A stretch of DNA of 53,038 bases from Blakeslea trispora (GCA_025331445.1 JAIWNE010000161.1:1-53038), one strand, 5' to 3'. Counted from the stretch's first letter, positions 1 through 12,143 are shown. The notes: generated by a model from the letters alone, not told the origin. Numbers and translations are program-made.

Positions 1-253
1 AGGTTGTTCAATTGAAAAAGCCAGATCGGTTGGTACTCTGCTGCATGGCTATGAGGCCCATTATTACGAGATGCACCTTTATCATGACGGAATTTACGTG
101 CTGAATGAGATTGGATCAGTAAGGCTCTCTCAAGAAGCTAGCGGGTTTGGCTTGATATGTCAAAATATTCGGCTTTTGTTGTACATTAAATTGAGTGAAA
201 ACAAGCTGGGACATAAGTTTTACGATATACTAAATTGTATTAGGAGTACATAG
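1..253 (+). CDS. 3' end of an unrecognised gene (partial)
   Basis: Frame 2 is open from the window edge (base 2) to a TAG at 251-253, giving 83 codons. It begins GCSIEKARSVGTLLHGYEAH and continues with a stretch rich in Tyr and His that includes YYEMHLYHDGIYVLNEIG. The pattern of short beta-strand-like hydrophobic segments resembles the C-terminal parts of large uncharacterised protein families I associate with Mucorales, but this is an impression and not an alignment. The last 40 codons could include an unspliced intron, since GTAAGG follows codon GGATCA near base 118. The 5' part lies outside the window, so no function is assigned. Confidence 0.5.
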   Translation, partial: GCSIEKARSVGTLLHGYEAHYYEMHLYHDGIYVLNEIGSVRLSQEASGFGLICQNIRLLLYIKLSENKLGHKFYDILNCIRST

Positions 254-1877
254 ATTCAAAAGCTTAGGTACTTGAAGCCCTAGAGCCTGAAAGAAGCCAC
301 CATCCATACCGAAGAAGATCGAATTGGAGAATTGAAGAATAGTTTCGTTGACTTTTCTTCCTCTATTTTTCTGAAAGAAGCAGATTGATTCATGAACGAG
401 ATCTTTATTTATGAATGATCCCCACTTTTACGTAATAAGCAACGGCTGCTTACAAGCTACTTTATAAATGAAACCTTTGTTTATTTTCCTCTCAATCCAT
501 GAACAGAATGAGTTGTGATGTTTTAGGTTGTAGTGATATAAAGAGATTAGATGAAAAATAGAAGAGAGGCAAATGAGTACTTTGAGAATGCTTTTGATGT
601 TTTTATTTCGTATAGAAAGCTGTTAGAAGTGGAAGAAGAGTTTTATACTTATTTCATCTGGTTACACCTCTGTCATTATTTACTTGTCTTTATGTGACTT
701 ATTGAGATGAATGATGTTGTTGAATGATTGAGTCGGATTCTGTACAATAAGAACCTTATTAACTTTACTTCAGGTGCTTGTTTATTAAGGATTTACCTTA
801 ATTGACTTTATTATATATGATGTTACTATCTTTATGACTTGTTTGGCTTATAAATATTACATTATTCACATTGTTGAGATTGAAGTGTACTCAGATCACT
901 ACATTTGCACGATTCATTTATTCCTATTGCACTAAACAAAAACCTAGAGTTGCACGAATACTCTCGGAAAATGCTGTATATAAGAGAGGAAAAGAATGTA
1001 AATTGACTAGTGTAGATTCATGCTTGTTATATTCAAAACTGCTACATTTGCAAGGCTGAAACTGGTCAAAGGGAAACTTCAAGTGCAGGCTCACCATAAA
1101 TGCACTGATAAGAATGATGGGACATGAGACCGAGATGAGCTTGCATGTTATTTGAGATTGTCTTTTTCCTTACAATTTTTTTTTTGTAATTGCTTGGATT
1201 ATAATCTCTTTGAACTTCTTTTTGAAATGCTTCATTAAAACTTCCTTCTTTTTACCTTTTTTTTTTAGTATTCTTTTGAAGTACTTTTTGTTGTTATTAA
1301 TAATGAATATGATGAAAATTAAAGAATCGATTAGACTAAAGATAGTGTTTTATGTGCTTCAACATTGTCTATCTGTAATATTTTCTTTTACTGATCTGAG
1401 TGCCTGGATATTTGCTATTCCGCTAAATAGATCAATCTTTAGAATATACGAAATACTAGTAAGTCAAAGCGACATGAGAATAATAGCTTTAGCAGTTATT
1501 TGCCATATCTAATTACTGGCATTTCTTGAGTGATTTATTGATTTGTGATACGAGTATCCGCAACATATTTGATATATGATACAAATTGTCTCTCAAATTA
1601 GCATCATATTGGAATCGATCTCTAAATGAAAGACAGATAAAGTAGATATTGATCTATTACAGTTATTCTATTTCTATTCTAGATATTATGTCCAGATACA
1701 GCATGTATAATAGTACTTTGTATTGTAATCAGCATATAGATTCCAAATGTTCACAACAAGAAAACGCAAGTGAGAAAGCATTTCCGATCGGAAATCCGGT
1801 TGTTCGGTCCGGAGATTTAAAAGTCACGTAATGTAATAAATACATATATATGCGCAACTAAAAAATTAAATATATAC
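254..1877. other. Intergenic, no gene seen
   Basis: AT-rich DNA with only short chance-like ORFs on both strands. A 62-codon plus-strand frame at 871-1059 has fairly coding-like composition but no recognisable domain and no clear splice partners. No RNA gene seen before the tRNA. Confidence 0.5.
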
Positions 1878-1959
1878 GTCGCTTTGTCCGAGTGGTTAAG
1901 GAGTATGACTAGAAATCATATAGGCTCTGCCTGCGCAGGTTCAAATCCTGCAGGCGACG
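1878..1959 (+). tRNA. tRNA-Ser(AGA)
   Basis: The 82-nt sequence folds as a class II tRNA. The acceptor stem GTCGCTT pairs with AGGCGAC (one G-U), with discriminator G at 1959. The anticodon stem TATGA/TCATA encloses loop CTAGAAA with anticodon AGA at 1911-1913. A variable arm of the length expected for serine tRNA follows, then the T arm with B box GGTTCAAATCC at 1938-1948. The 3' CCA is not encoded, as usual for eukaryotes. No intron is present. It would read UCU and, after A34-to-inosine editing, UCC and UCA. Confidence 0.96.
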
Positions 1960-1962
1960 ATA

Positions 1963-1972
1963 TTTTTTTTTT
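1963..1972 (+). terminator. RNA polymerase III terminator of the tRNA-Ser gene
   Basis: A run of ten T residues starts three bases after the mature tRNA end, which is the standard Pol III stop signal. Confidence 0.85.
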
Positions 1973-3004
1973 GTTTTTGTAGTGTCTTAGGATAAAGGAT
2001 AGTTTTTGCGGTAACTTGAGAAAGAGAACAAATAGATATAACAGAGCAATCAGGCAGCAAGGTTATAAGTAATGAGCACCAGGTTTTAAGTCGTCCGACT
2101 AGAGATATAAGTAATGTAAGAGAAGAGATGTAATAAATGAATACAATGATCTGTAATAAGTATCAAGGGAACTGACAACAATATGTGGATTTAGGTAGTG
2201 AATATGTCAAACTACAACCAAGCGTAAAGTAAAATAAGAGAAGATCAAAGAGTTTATATACTATTCTAAAAGAAGTCATGTTGGACTTGTAAACTAATAA
2301 TTTAAACAGTCAAGTTAATGAGCCATCATGTATGGATTATTAGTACATGTCTAATAGTTCTATTCATTATGATATGGAAAGTCAAAGTTGTTGTGTAATG
2401 AGAGATCAAGAGGAGCTGTCAAATGAGTAAAATACCAAATAGGAAGTATAGAGTTGGGTCCAAAGCAGCGAAAAGAAGTCAGAAAATAATTAAGTACTAG
2501 GAAAATTCCTGTACATAACATTACATTGAATGTGCAAATGTTTTATACTCGAATAATGACAATAAACCCAAGCAAGAGAAAACAAAATGAAAAATTATAA
2601 CGATTTGATAACATGTTAAAGTAAGTCATGATATGAGATGTTAATAATAATTGACGCAAATATGTAAGTGATTAAGAGATAAATACAGTAGTTGCTCGAT
2701 TCAAGAGTACTTGGTATAAGTGTATTCCCAATATAAGAGTAGCAATCCTTAGAACTTACGATCGCTTCAAGCGTCAAAATGCATTTCGGTTTAAGAGCAT
2801 ATAATATTAGAGTGCATTTCCCAAGAATATGAACACTTTTAGCAGAGCGACTATTGTATAAATAAAATTTTGTTCTAAATACATTATAAGCCAATCTCTT
2901 TGTATCAGACAGCAACTTACGTTCACGCAAAGTCCGACGATATCTTCTTCTGGCATCATGATTCATTAGATGGATGCCTTTTCGCAATTATAATTAACAA
3001 AGCG

Positions 3005-3036
<32 letters not shown>

Positions 3037-4055
3037 TTCTTCCTATCTACTCTTTGCGTTTAGTTTTGTCTAACCTCAGATGGCTATTCCAAATAAGAAC
3101 AGGCATAAGAAGGGCTTTTTTCTTTCTTTCTCTTTTTTGTGTGCATGTGTTTTCTGTTGGTATTATTTTGGAAGCAATTCATCAGAAATTGTTACTTATT
3201 TTGCCACCTTTCCTTCTGATACACACAGGAATGCTATATCTGAAACTGACTAATATTTGCAAAGCAATGTCAGCTCGAAATTCTCTCCTTGTATGATCCA
3301 TTTTCATGACTAAGAGAAGCCCTTTTATTGACGATGAGCTTATAGAGAATAGCACTTGTTTGGCAAGTGTTGATTAAATCAACAACTGCTAATATCAAAC
3401 AAACATGAACAACTTTGATAAAAAAAGTCTTGTTATTGCAGTTTATCAATGGGATTGGACACTAACCCTTAAAAATAACCATGTCACCCCCTTCTTAGAG
3501 TAGCAAATATAGAGTATAACCAGATGATAGTAGTCTTATTTTACAGAATCAAAACTATTGAAATCAACTGAATAGCTACTGGAAGACATTTAGCATGTTC
3601 TTGATTTGCAGAGTACTCTGTTTTTAAAAGTCATAGGGAAATGGAATCAAAATGACCAATGGGGTTTGAAAAACCATCCAATTGAGTTCGAACTTTCAAC
3701 CAAACCTTTCTCAAAGTGATATACCCTCTAAGGCCAGAAAACTGTATGGTTTTGATTGGGAGAAATGCAATAATGCTACATTACTAAATTAAGCCATGTC
3801 GCCTGGCTTTCTTTAATAGGCAGAATGGCTTGCGCTTGGCCATGTGCTAAATGGTAAGAGATCTCATTAAATCGAGCAGTTTGTGTATGGTCAAATGATG
3901 TTATGTTACTGGGGGGAGCAAAAACTCTCGTTTATTCATCTACAAATCCTTGTTTTGAGCCTCGGGTAGCTGAAAAACAAAAATAGGGGGCCTATAAAAA
4001 TAAAAAGCAGCTAATTTATAAATTTCTTTCTTTTCTAAATTTTATTCCTCTTCAT
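1973..4055. other. Intergenic, no convincing gene
   Basis: Mostly AT-rich sequence. A 123-codon minus-strand frame at 2616-2987 starts with an Arg-rich stretch (ARRRYRRTLRERK) but has no recognised domain. A long T run lies just beyond it (listed separately). The last 50 bases before the Nudix start are pyrimidine-rich. Confidence 0.5.
3005..3033. repeat. T29 homopolymer
   Basis: Twenty-nine uninterrupted T residues. It could be a simple slippage tract or the poly(A) end of an old minus-strand retro-insertion. No adjoining retroelement domain or target duplication was found. Assembly length is unreliable in such tracts. Confidence 0.9.
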
Positions 4056-5191
4056 ATGTTGTTTAAAAAAAGTAAAAAAAAGGACCAAGTGGATGATGAG
4101 TCTGGAATTGTTTATAGCAAGACGGCTCGTCAAGGACATTCATTTGATGTGTATGACGAGAACAACATACGTCAAGTAGCAGGTTGTTTGCCTATTGATC
4201 CCATCCATAAACGGTTTTTACTCGTAACATCCTCTAGCAATCCTAATGTGTGGGTTATTGTAAGTCACTGTCAATTTGAGATTAACAAGACATACCAACT
4301 CGTTTGCACAATTAGCCTAAAGGTGGCTGGGAACAAGGAGAAACACAGCAACAGGCTGCAATGAGAGAAACTTGGGAAGAAGCTGGCGTGAAAGGAAAAA
4401 TCACACGACACGTCGGTGTGTTTGCAGAAAAGAGTAAAGCAGGTGTCAAGGCTCATCATTGGATCTATGAAATGGAAATTAGAGAAGTCTGTAAGAAATT
4501 TCCAGAACAAAAGAAGCGCGAGAGACGTTGGGTAAGAACAAGCCCTTGAAAAAAAAAAGTCCTATCTTGCGAGTTTTACTCATCAGTTATCTGCTATAAG
4601 TTTACTTACGACGAAGCTATGATTGTTGTCAAAGCTCATTATATTCATGATGCTCTTGCTATGTCTAGTTTATGTCCTACTGCTTGTTCCAATGATGGCT
4701 CGGATGAGCAACAGACTGAAAAGAAGAAGAAAAAGAAAGACAAGAAGAAGAAATCTTCAGATGAGGAGGACGATGATGATGAAGAAAATGAGGAAGAGAA
4801 AGAAAAGAAGAAGAAGAAGAAAAAGGAAAAGAAAGCTGACGAGGATAACGAAGGCGAAGAGAGTGAGGATGAGAAGAAGAAGAAAAAGAAAGAAAAGAAA
4901 AAGAAGGGAGAGATCATTGAAATGTCAGAAGAAGACCTGGCACATATGTCACCTCTTCCCTTGATAAATTCAACACCTTTGGGCAAAGTAGATGCATCTC
5001 CTCCAGCCCAATTTTCACCAGTCAGTGAACAAGTGAACAACCCACTGAGTCAACAGCTAAACCAATTACATTTGTCAACTCAAACAAATCATCCACCTCC
5101 TCAGAATCTTCTCAGTCAAACATATTCTCCTCAATCTCAACTGCATAACCAACAACATCATTACCCTCACCCTCAGCCATACCAAACTTAA
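4056..5191 (+). CDS. Nudix hydrolase, diphosphoinositol polyphosphate phosphohydrolase type, with Lys/Glu tail
   Basis: Three exons: 4056-4259, 4316-4531, 4601-5191, all phase 0, giving 336 residues. Exon 2 opens with PKGGWEQGE and holds the full Nudix box at about residues 71-93 (G-x5-E-x7-RETWEEAGV), whose Glu residues bind the metal. Spacing and the following [12 protein letters not shown] match the DIPP/Ddp1/Aps1 group, which removes beta-phosphates from inositol pyrophosphates and cleaves diadenosine polyphosphates and polyphosphate. The catalytic core ends near residue 165. It is followed by alternating poly-Lys and poly-Asp/Glu blocks with a few serines (about 180-245) and a Gln/Pro/His-rich end. 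Family members of this kind are usually 150-200 residues, so the tail is unusual. The tail is part of one continuous exon with the last core residues. Substrate choice is inferred from family. Confidence 0.88.
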
Positions 5192-5497
5192 CAACGCTTT
5201 TCTTTTTCTTCTGCATAACTAATAAACAATTGTATCTGTTGCCCAGAATTGATTCAAATAGAGAGAGAGAGAGAGAGAGAGAGAACTGGTTAGGGCTTTG
5301 GCTATCTTTTTGTAGATAAGACAGATCCATCAATTTGCTTGTATTATCATTCTGTCATAGTTGGTAGAGTGAGCCATTCATGAATCTATTTAGTACAGTG
5401 GACCACAAGCTAAGAACAAAGAAATTTATAGCTTGACAATGACCAATTTTAATAAATTCTCGAAAACTAACTTGATTCTAAAGTTCGCTTTCTGGTG
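5192..5497. other. Short intergenic stretch with 3' UTR of the Nudix gene
   Basis: Contains AATAAA-like sequence near 5220, about 30 bases past the stop, and the GA microsatellite. Nothing else seen. Confidence 0.5.
5261..5284. repeat. (GA)12 microsatellite
   Basis: Twelve perfect GA dinucleotides in the presumed 3' UTR of the Nudix hydrolase gene. Confidence 0.95.
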
Positions 5498-6300
5498 TTA
5501 GAGGTGATAAGAGTTACTGGAGTTGCAATCACTGCTTACCCTGTCTTTTCTCTTTTTTTCAGTTTGGCCAGTCAATGCCTCAGTTTTATTCGCCTGCGTT
5601 TTTTTTTTTTCTAAACCAAAAGAACCAGCCATTTGTTCTTTGGTCTTTATTGAAATGCTCGAGTCCGTTGGTTGTTTGTTCAAAAATATTTTGTAACTTT
5701 GGCTGGCCACATGGGATAGCATTAGAAGTTCATTAGAAGCATCAAACCCTCTTTCCTGCATTAGTAATGCTATCAAATGAAGCGAGATTAGTTTGTCCAT
5801 GAGCTTCTACAAAAACCCTCATCAAGCAGATGCTAACTATTTTGAATAGTAATTCTGAATTGCTCTTGTTACAGCTAACTTGTGTGTTTTGCATGCAACA
5901 CATTGAAATGGAAAGACTGTATTTTGTTCAAGCTATGGGAAACCACTATTTGCTGACAATAAAGGTCTTCTCCATTCGTTTGGTTCAGGTTGAATGGTCT
6001 ACGAAAATAAATTGGCTAGTACTATTATAAGCTTAAAGACTGGTTTGCGGAAAACAATTGACATATCTTGGTTAATGACTGAGAATGAATAGTAACCGTC
6101 TTTTTTTCATGTATGTTTTCACCAGGCATGCTTGTAACGGATGAATTCTGGTCTCCATCTGTTCCACAATCTGTGGATCCATCTTGAGGGATAAGCAGCA
6201 CTGACATCCTTTGATAGCGGTTGAAAAAATGTCGCCAAATGCTCTCCATCTCTATGAGTAGCCTATTCTTAAAAGCAGCTTTTGAGCTATGGAATACCAT
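5498..6300 (-). CDS. Candidate small gene, possible histone-fold-like segment
   Basis: Two minus-strand blocks look coding. The 3' block (5498 to about 5806) runs from an acceptor TTTTTGTAG into an in-frame KLMDKLISLHLIALLMQERG, followed by FDASNELLMLSHVASQSYKI and then a Lys/Thr/Ser-rich end. The pattern of two amphipathic helices around GFDAS resembles bromodomain-associated histone folds (TAF8/TAF3/SPT7 type), but the similarity is weak. The 5' block (about 6028-6300) begins MVFHSSKAAFKNRLLIEMES. I could not join the two blocks with a confident intron. It may be a real gene, a pseudogene or two unrelated open frames. Confidence 0.3.
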
Positions 6301-7070
6301 ATTCAAGTGAGTTATTTGTGTGTTATAAGTAAGCCCATCGCTTGAAGTTAATGCAAACTTTTAAAAAGAAATGAATATAGAAGGAATTAATCTACAGCAG
6401 TCAAGGATAAACAAATGAAATCTGAAAAAGGAAGAAGAGAAGTGAAGGGAATCAGTAACAGATAGCCCTATTAGTTCATCAGAGTGGTGGGGGGGGGGAA
6501 AACCTGCCCGTTTAGAATATTCGGGAATGTATTTTGACATACATCAAAACCAAATAAAACGTGTGTTGACAATAGATAAAATGCGCCACCTTCAATGTAG
6601 TACACTCTTTATTTGTCCGCTTTTTTTTTTATTTTGATTTTTAGACAATCACACGCTTGTAAGCTTTACTTTATTATGAGTTGAGCGAATACATAATAAA
6701 GTCAAGGTTATTATGGTAAAAGAAAAAGAAAACACAATAAAATAAATACCGAAATGGAACCGAGGATAATTGGTTCACTCATACAAAAAAAAAAAGATTT
6801 GAATCAGACTCAAGACTATACTAACTAACCTTTCTTCTTGGCAAGACAGAGTTCCAAGTGACTCAAAATTCAGCCAAAGATGAGTTGGGCTTGTTAAACT
6901 TTGTTTGTTGTCAAGTTCTTGGCTACTTTTGCTCTTTCGCTTTTGATTGCCGAATCTGGAATTAAAAATACAACAAAACGATAAAACGGGAACTACTTTA
7001 ATTTATTGAGTTTTTTTTCCCTTTTTTCCTCCTCTGTTTTTTTATTCTTTCTCTTTATTATTATTTTTTA
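6301..7070. other. Intergenic, upstream of the PAP2 gene
   Basis: Contains a G run near 6489 and, just before the PAP2 start, a T/C-rich tract (about 7008-7062) that is probably part of its promoter or 5' UTR. No gene seen. Confidence 0.5.
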
Positions 7071-8385
7071 ATGCTTAAAGACCCTTTTCAAAAACGTATT
7101 GTTTTATCTTACGCTTATGACTGGGCATGTGTAGTTATTATGACAGTCGCTTTCTTTGCGATCGACAAGATCGAACCCTTTCGTAGAAGATTTTCACTTG
7201 AAGACAAAACAATTATGTTTCCATACACTGAGCATGAATCTGTGCCTATTTGGTTACTTGCTGTAAATGATACTCCGAACAATTGTTTCTCTTTTTTTTT
7301 TAAAAGCTTATTTTCATGACTATTAGGTAATCGCCTTTGTTGCACCTATCCTTATTATCGCTTTTGTGTCTTTGAGCAATATAGGATTCAAGAGAAGTTT
7401 TGGTGATTTTCATAGTGGAGTTTTGGGTAATTGGGATGGTGTAGTAACAGAGTACAGAAAGATGGCTAAAGCTTTCTTTTCTCAACAGGGCTTTGTTTGG
7501 GGCTGTCAATGACAATTATGTTGACAGATGTTATCAAAGTACGTTAAAAAATTATAAGAGAGAGTACGTTCATGAGCTGATTACCTAATAGATCACAGCT
7601 GGAAGACCAAGACCTGATATGTTGTCGCGATGTCAGCCAGCACTCACTGCTGTCGATCCAACATTTGGCCTATCAACTATAGATATTTGCACATCTGACA
7701 TCAATTCACATATGATGAGAGATGGATTCAAAAGCTTTCCAAGTGGCCATTCTTCTTGTAAGCCACAATAGAAAGATAACACATGCGTTTTGATATGCCC
7801 TAACTCGCTTGTTTCTCTAGTTTCATTTGCAGGCTTGGGTTATTTGGCATTATATTTAGCTGGTAAAATTAGGATGTTTGATAAGTTTGGTGTAAGTTGT
7901 TTATTTTTTATTTTTTTTTAAGCAATGGTTATCTTATGTCTTTTTTCTAGTATACTTACAAGGGATTCATGTTTGCATTTCCTGTCATTGGAGCTCTTTT
8001 GGTTGCTGTTTCTCGCACTGAAGATTACCGACACCATTGGCAAGATGTTAGTATTGGCGCTATTTTAGGAACCATTTGTGCCTACTTTGCCTATAGACAA
8101 TATTATCCTAGTTTAAGTAGAGGTCATTGTGGAATTCCATTCTCAGATCGTGTTACCTATCTTAGAGAGAAATTGAATAAGGAGCTAGGTGTTGTATCTC
8201 ACGACACCATACCGCTTTATGATCCTCACCAACAACAGCAGCAGGATTTGGGAAAATACCAGCAAGATTGTGATATGAATGATGGAGGCTCTACGTCTCA
8301 CCATTCTGGCACCAATTTAAACAGCAGCATAGATATATCGCCTGCTAACAGTCATGCTCCTCTAATTGACAAGCGTAGCATTTAG
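7071..8385 (+). CDS. PAP2-family lipid phosphatase (diacylglycerol pyrophosphate phosphatase / lipid phosphate phosphatase)
   Basis: Six exons: 7071-7262, 7327-7426, 7489-7538, 7592-7757, 7821-7891, 7951-8385, with consistent phases, 337 residues. It is a multi-pass membrane protein with the three catalytic motifs of the PAP2 superfamily in order: K-x6-RP (KITAGRPRP, residues 114-122), PSGH (164-167) and SR-x5-H-x3-D (SRTEDYRHHWQD, 214-225). The two His residues form the phosphohistidine relay. In yeast DPP1 and LPP1 dephosphorylate diacylglycerol pyrophosphate, phosphatidate and lysophosphatidate at the vacuole or Golgi, and that role is inferred here. The C-terminal 70 residues are hydrophilic, with Gln, Ser and Asn-rich sequence, and likely cytosolic. 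All catalytic residues are present, so the enzyme should be active. Confidence 0.92.
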
Positions 8386-8451
8386 GGGGATTGACCATGA
8401 TAATAAAATGCGATTTATTTATTTATTTATTTTCTGTACATATTAATATAA

Positions 8452-8591
8452 TTAAGAGAGTAAAAGTTCATCCCATTCTTGCAAGAACTTGATGCGATCG
8501 CTTGAGAGTGGTGCTAAACCAAATATGCAAATGAGTGTCAGGAAGAAACCAAGCCAGAAAAACGAAACCATACTTGAAAGGGTTATTCCTT
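8452..8591 (-). CDS. Candidate last exon of a small membrane protein
   Basis: A good acceptor (TATTATTGCAG) on the minus strand leads into 46 codons ending at TAA 8452-8454. The peptide contains MVSFFWLGFFLTLICIFGLA, a probable membrane span, then a short polar end (SSDRIKFLQEWDELLLS). I could not find a convincing upstream exon: an ATG at 8656 runs through the acceptor in a different frame. It overlaps the likely 3' UTR of the PAP2 gene in tail-to-tail arrangement. Not recognised. Confidence 0.27.
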
Positions 8592-11500
8592 CTGCAATAA
8601 TACAATGAAAAAAGAAAGTAGTAATGCTTTGTTTCTTTATAAATTTTTCCTGACATTGTGTGTAAAGGAGTGAATTTGATATAATCACTTATTGAAATTT
8701 GATTAGATGATCATTAACTGGTATCATCTAAGTGATGCTCCTTTCTTTCATTGATAGTAAAGATCACTCATTGAGCAAACAGAGATAGGCTAGAGTTAGA
8801 CTATGGCCATAATGAAGCTTGTTAAATATGCTTTCATAAATCGCCTTTATCATCCTAATTTTGCCAAAAAAAAAAGTTCTCTTTAGAAAAGCACTATTTT
8901 GACAAGATAAACTAATGTAAGCAAACTATCTTGTTACATAAAAATGACTGCTTCATCATGCATACTATTCTTTTCATTTGCAAGAAAAAACATGTCTGAT
9001 ATGATAGAATCCCATATATAAAGCAATTTAAATGCATCAGCCTTAAGAAGTATGAGAAAACAAAGAAAAGCGAGAATGTGCAGAATATACAAAATCTTAT
9101 TTAAGGGCCACAGTGTAACGCGCCTTTTGACTTTGCACTATATCAAGTTGTGAATATCTTGACATCATGTTCCCAAGCCTAAACTTAATTTTTCTACAAG
9201 TCTCAAATGATGGCATCACTGCTCTAGCCCCTTTGAAGTTTATATGTCTGTACGCAAATGCTGTACTAAACTAAGGGCTTGAAGCTGACTAAACATATAT
9301 ATAAAAAAAAAGAGAAACTACTACGGGCATGCCGTTTATCGTAATCATTCTTTAAAGAGAGTTTGAACCCCCCCCCTAAATTTTCTGTAAATTTTGAGCC
9401 AGAGATCCCAATTCGCAGTACTTGATTTATGCAATTTCTATACCTCACTGGTAAAAAAAAAAGAGAGAGAGAATATCTTCAGACTCAAGTTAGTTTGCCA
9501 TGAACTGAAGTCGCTTGTTTATGACTCAAATGATATGTTTGTGATTATTGAATGTTTCGAGCGGGAGAAAAAAAAAAAAGAAAAGGGCACAGAGAAATCT
9601 AATAATCTGAAAGATTATATCTGATCATTGTTGATTGGTAATCAATAGCTTTGTTTGCTTGAATGAACTACCTTTTAGAAGGACATACGATGTTTTAAAA
9701 AGATCCTTTATGTATCGCTTCTGTTTAAATATTTCATAACCATAGTGTAGATTGCATTGACTATGGATTAGATAAGTTCAACTGATATCTTCACATTCAG
9801 TATAACCCTAATGATTATTGCTAGATGTTGAAGTAAACAAAGACAAAGGCTTACCACCAATGTCAAACAGTGTATCATTATATCATGACAAAATAGGAAA
9901 AAACGTGTAGACATCATTAGCACTACACACTACAATTTAGTGCATCAAAAGTACATGAATCAGTTTAGGCAACACTCAGGGACATTGGGCCGATGAGATT
10001 TGCCAACAAGCATATCAAACCAAGGCAAATCTTTGTACTGTCTACTACTTCTTCTGCAATGTCAAAGCAGATTCCTTTCTCTATCATAAGCACAACCAAC
10101 TATTGAAACAAACACAGATACATATGAATCGCTAGATGGTTGTTTGTATGGCATGTTTAAATTGTAAGTTTTTTACTGATACAAGAGCATTAATATATTA
10201 TCTGCTCTGGCTTTTACTGCAGAATAACTAGCAATAATCACTAAATGATCGATGTTAAACTCTTTCTTTTTGCATGTTAAGAACAAGGCTCTAGTCTTTT
10301 GTATTGTTCAACAAAAATCAAGATCTCCATCAATATAGAATAGTCTACACAGTTGAAAAATAACAAACGATTTTATAATGATATTGATCAGTCATATGAT
10401 CAATCTACTTTATAAAAGCAAATAGAAAGATATTCTCTCAATTTTTCAGTATGCTGTAGTGCCTCTAACACCTAAACTCAAATTAACTCACCAGCGTCAT
10501 GAGATGCTTTTGTCATGGCCATGCAAGGATCAATGGTTGCTCTATACAATAATTCTCCCCTTGATCGCTACAAAGACTTGTGGCGACAGGTATTGGAGTC
10601 ATTAAAATAGTTGGACAAATCAATTGACAGCAAAGCAAGACAAGATTCCTGAGACACACTCGTGAAAGGATCAATACAAGTCAAAAATAACCAGGTCCGG
10701 TACATGGGTCTACCTCGTCAGCACAGTACCAAAAAAAATGATAGACGCTATTATGGAGTCTGTAACCACGATATTTGGCAAAGTAGAGAAGAAATGGAAA
10801 TTCAAGTTAAATTGGCTAGTAAGAGGCGTGTTATATCATGCATTTACGTACCTACCAATGCTAAACAGCAAGTACTTTAAACAAGAAACCAGAATGCACC
10901 AATGGTTAAAATAACTTTAGTCCGGTCCATTCTTTCTCACTTGGCGCTGATGATTGCATCCAAAAAGACCTTGGTCACTGCCGATGAGTTGAAGGAAGTT
11001 GAAGCAAAGGCAGCAACTAGTTCACAAGAGTGGTTCCCCCCCCCCCAAAAATTTTCAAGACATAACAATGGAGTTCAATAGAAAGGTAAAAAATCAAGTT
11101 ATAATAATAGTTGCAATGGACACTCATTGTTGTTGTTGTCTTGCTAGTGAAATCTATCTACTCTGCAGTGACTTACTTTAATTTAGAGTAATCATAATGG
11201 CTTTATTCGTGTTAATAAGATATAGGATGATAATATATACAAGTATGGATGATAATAGTTTACTTTTATTTTTGTAGTTCTGTTGACACTCGTTATAGTA
11301 TGCTCAAAAGTATAAAGTAAAGAGGAAGAGCAAAAAAGTAACACATGTTGTGCATCTTTGTAAGTGTCAGTCAGAGCAGTGTAACCATAGTACAAAAAAA
11401 ATAAATAAAGTCAATTCATATGAGCCCATATTTCACTAGGTAACTTCTTTGTCAATATATGATACTTTTTTTTCTGAGACTAAACCCCATCCATTCTAAA

Positions 11501-12143
11501 ATGCAATTCGGTTCTGGCTCAAGCAAACTATTACAGATTATGTCCTGCTCTTGACTGAAAGCAATCAGTTTTCTAACTCTGAAAAAAAGAACAAGATCTG
11601 CTTGATGATGCATATGGTTTCATAAAAAGAAAAAAAAAAAACTGCAAAATCAGTGGCACTAAGGCCTACACGTAAGTCAATTTGCTCTCCATCATTTATT
11701 TAGTTTTCGCTGTGCGTTAGATTACGTATATGAAATGCTTCCCAATGAGTGCCAAGTAAAGCAAAGCAAGCAGTGAGGCAACCAATCACAGTGGGAAGTC
11801 TCGACTCAACTAGCCTCGCTTAAAGGCAGATGTATGCAGGCAATGTTGACCTTACTTTAGAATACAGCGGCTATGAGCCCCCTTTTTGCATAGAGATAGG
11901 TTTAAAAAGGCAAAGGGCGCTAATAGCACCAAGGAAATGAATGAGGGCCTCAAGTTCCCTTAAAATGACAAAGAATTTCTGCTGTCGCCTGGTTAATGAC
12001 TTGAAGATTAGCTCCTGTCAAGATAAAGATTAAAAAAAAACATGATCATCAGTGGTAAGTAAATAAAACACATATTCCTTAGAAAGCTTGAGCTTACTAG
12101 AACCTCTTTATTATGTATAAAAATGAGCATCACAGCTTAAACA
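8592..12143. other. Large intergenic stretch, no convincing gene
   Basis: About 3.5 kb of AT-rich DNA with homopolymer runs of C (near 9369 and 11037) and A. A short piece around 10520-10610 (containing SMVALYNNSPLDRYKDLWRQ) and a 72-codon frame at 10662-10880 look slightly coding-like and could be remnants of a decayed gene. I recognise no domain. Confidence 0.45.

Noticed and set aside
3005..3033. Poly(T) as a mark of a LINE or retrocopy insertion
   Set aside because: No reverse transcriptase, parent gene or target-site duplication seen around it.
4645..5040. Minus-strand Phe/Ser-rich open frame
   Set aside because: It is the complement of the Lys/Glu-coding tail of the Nudix gene; the composition is a by-product.
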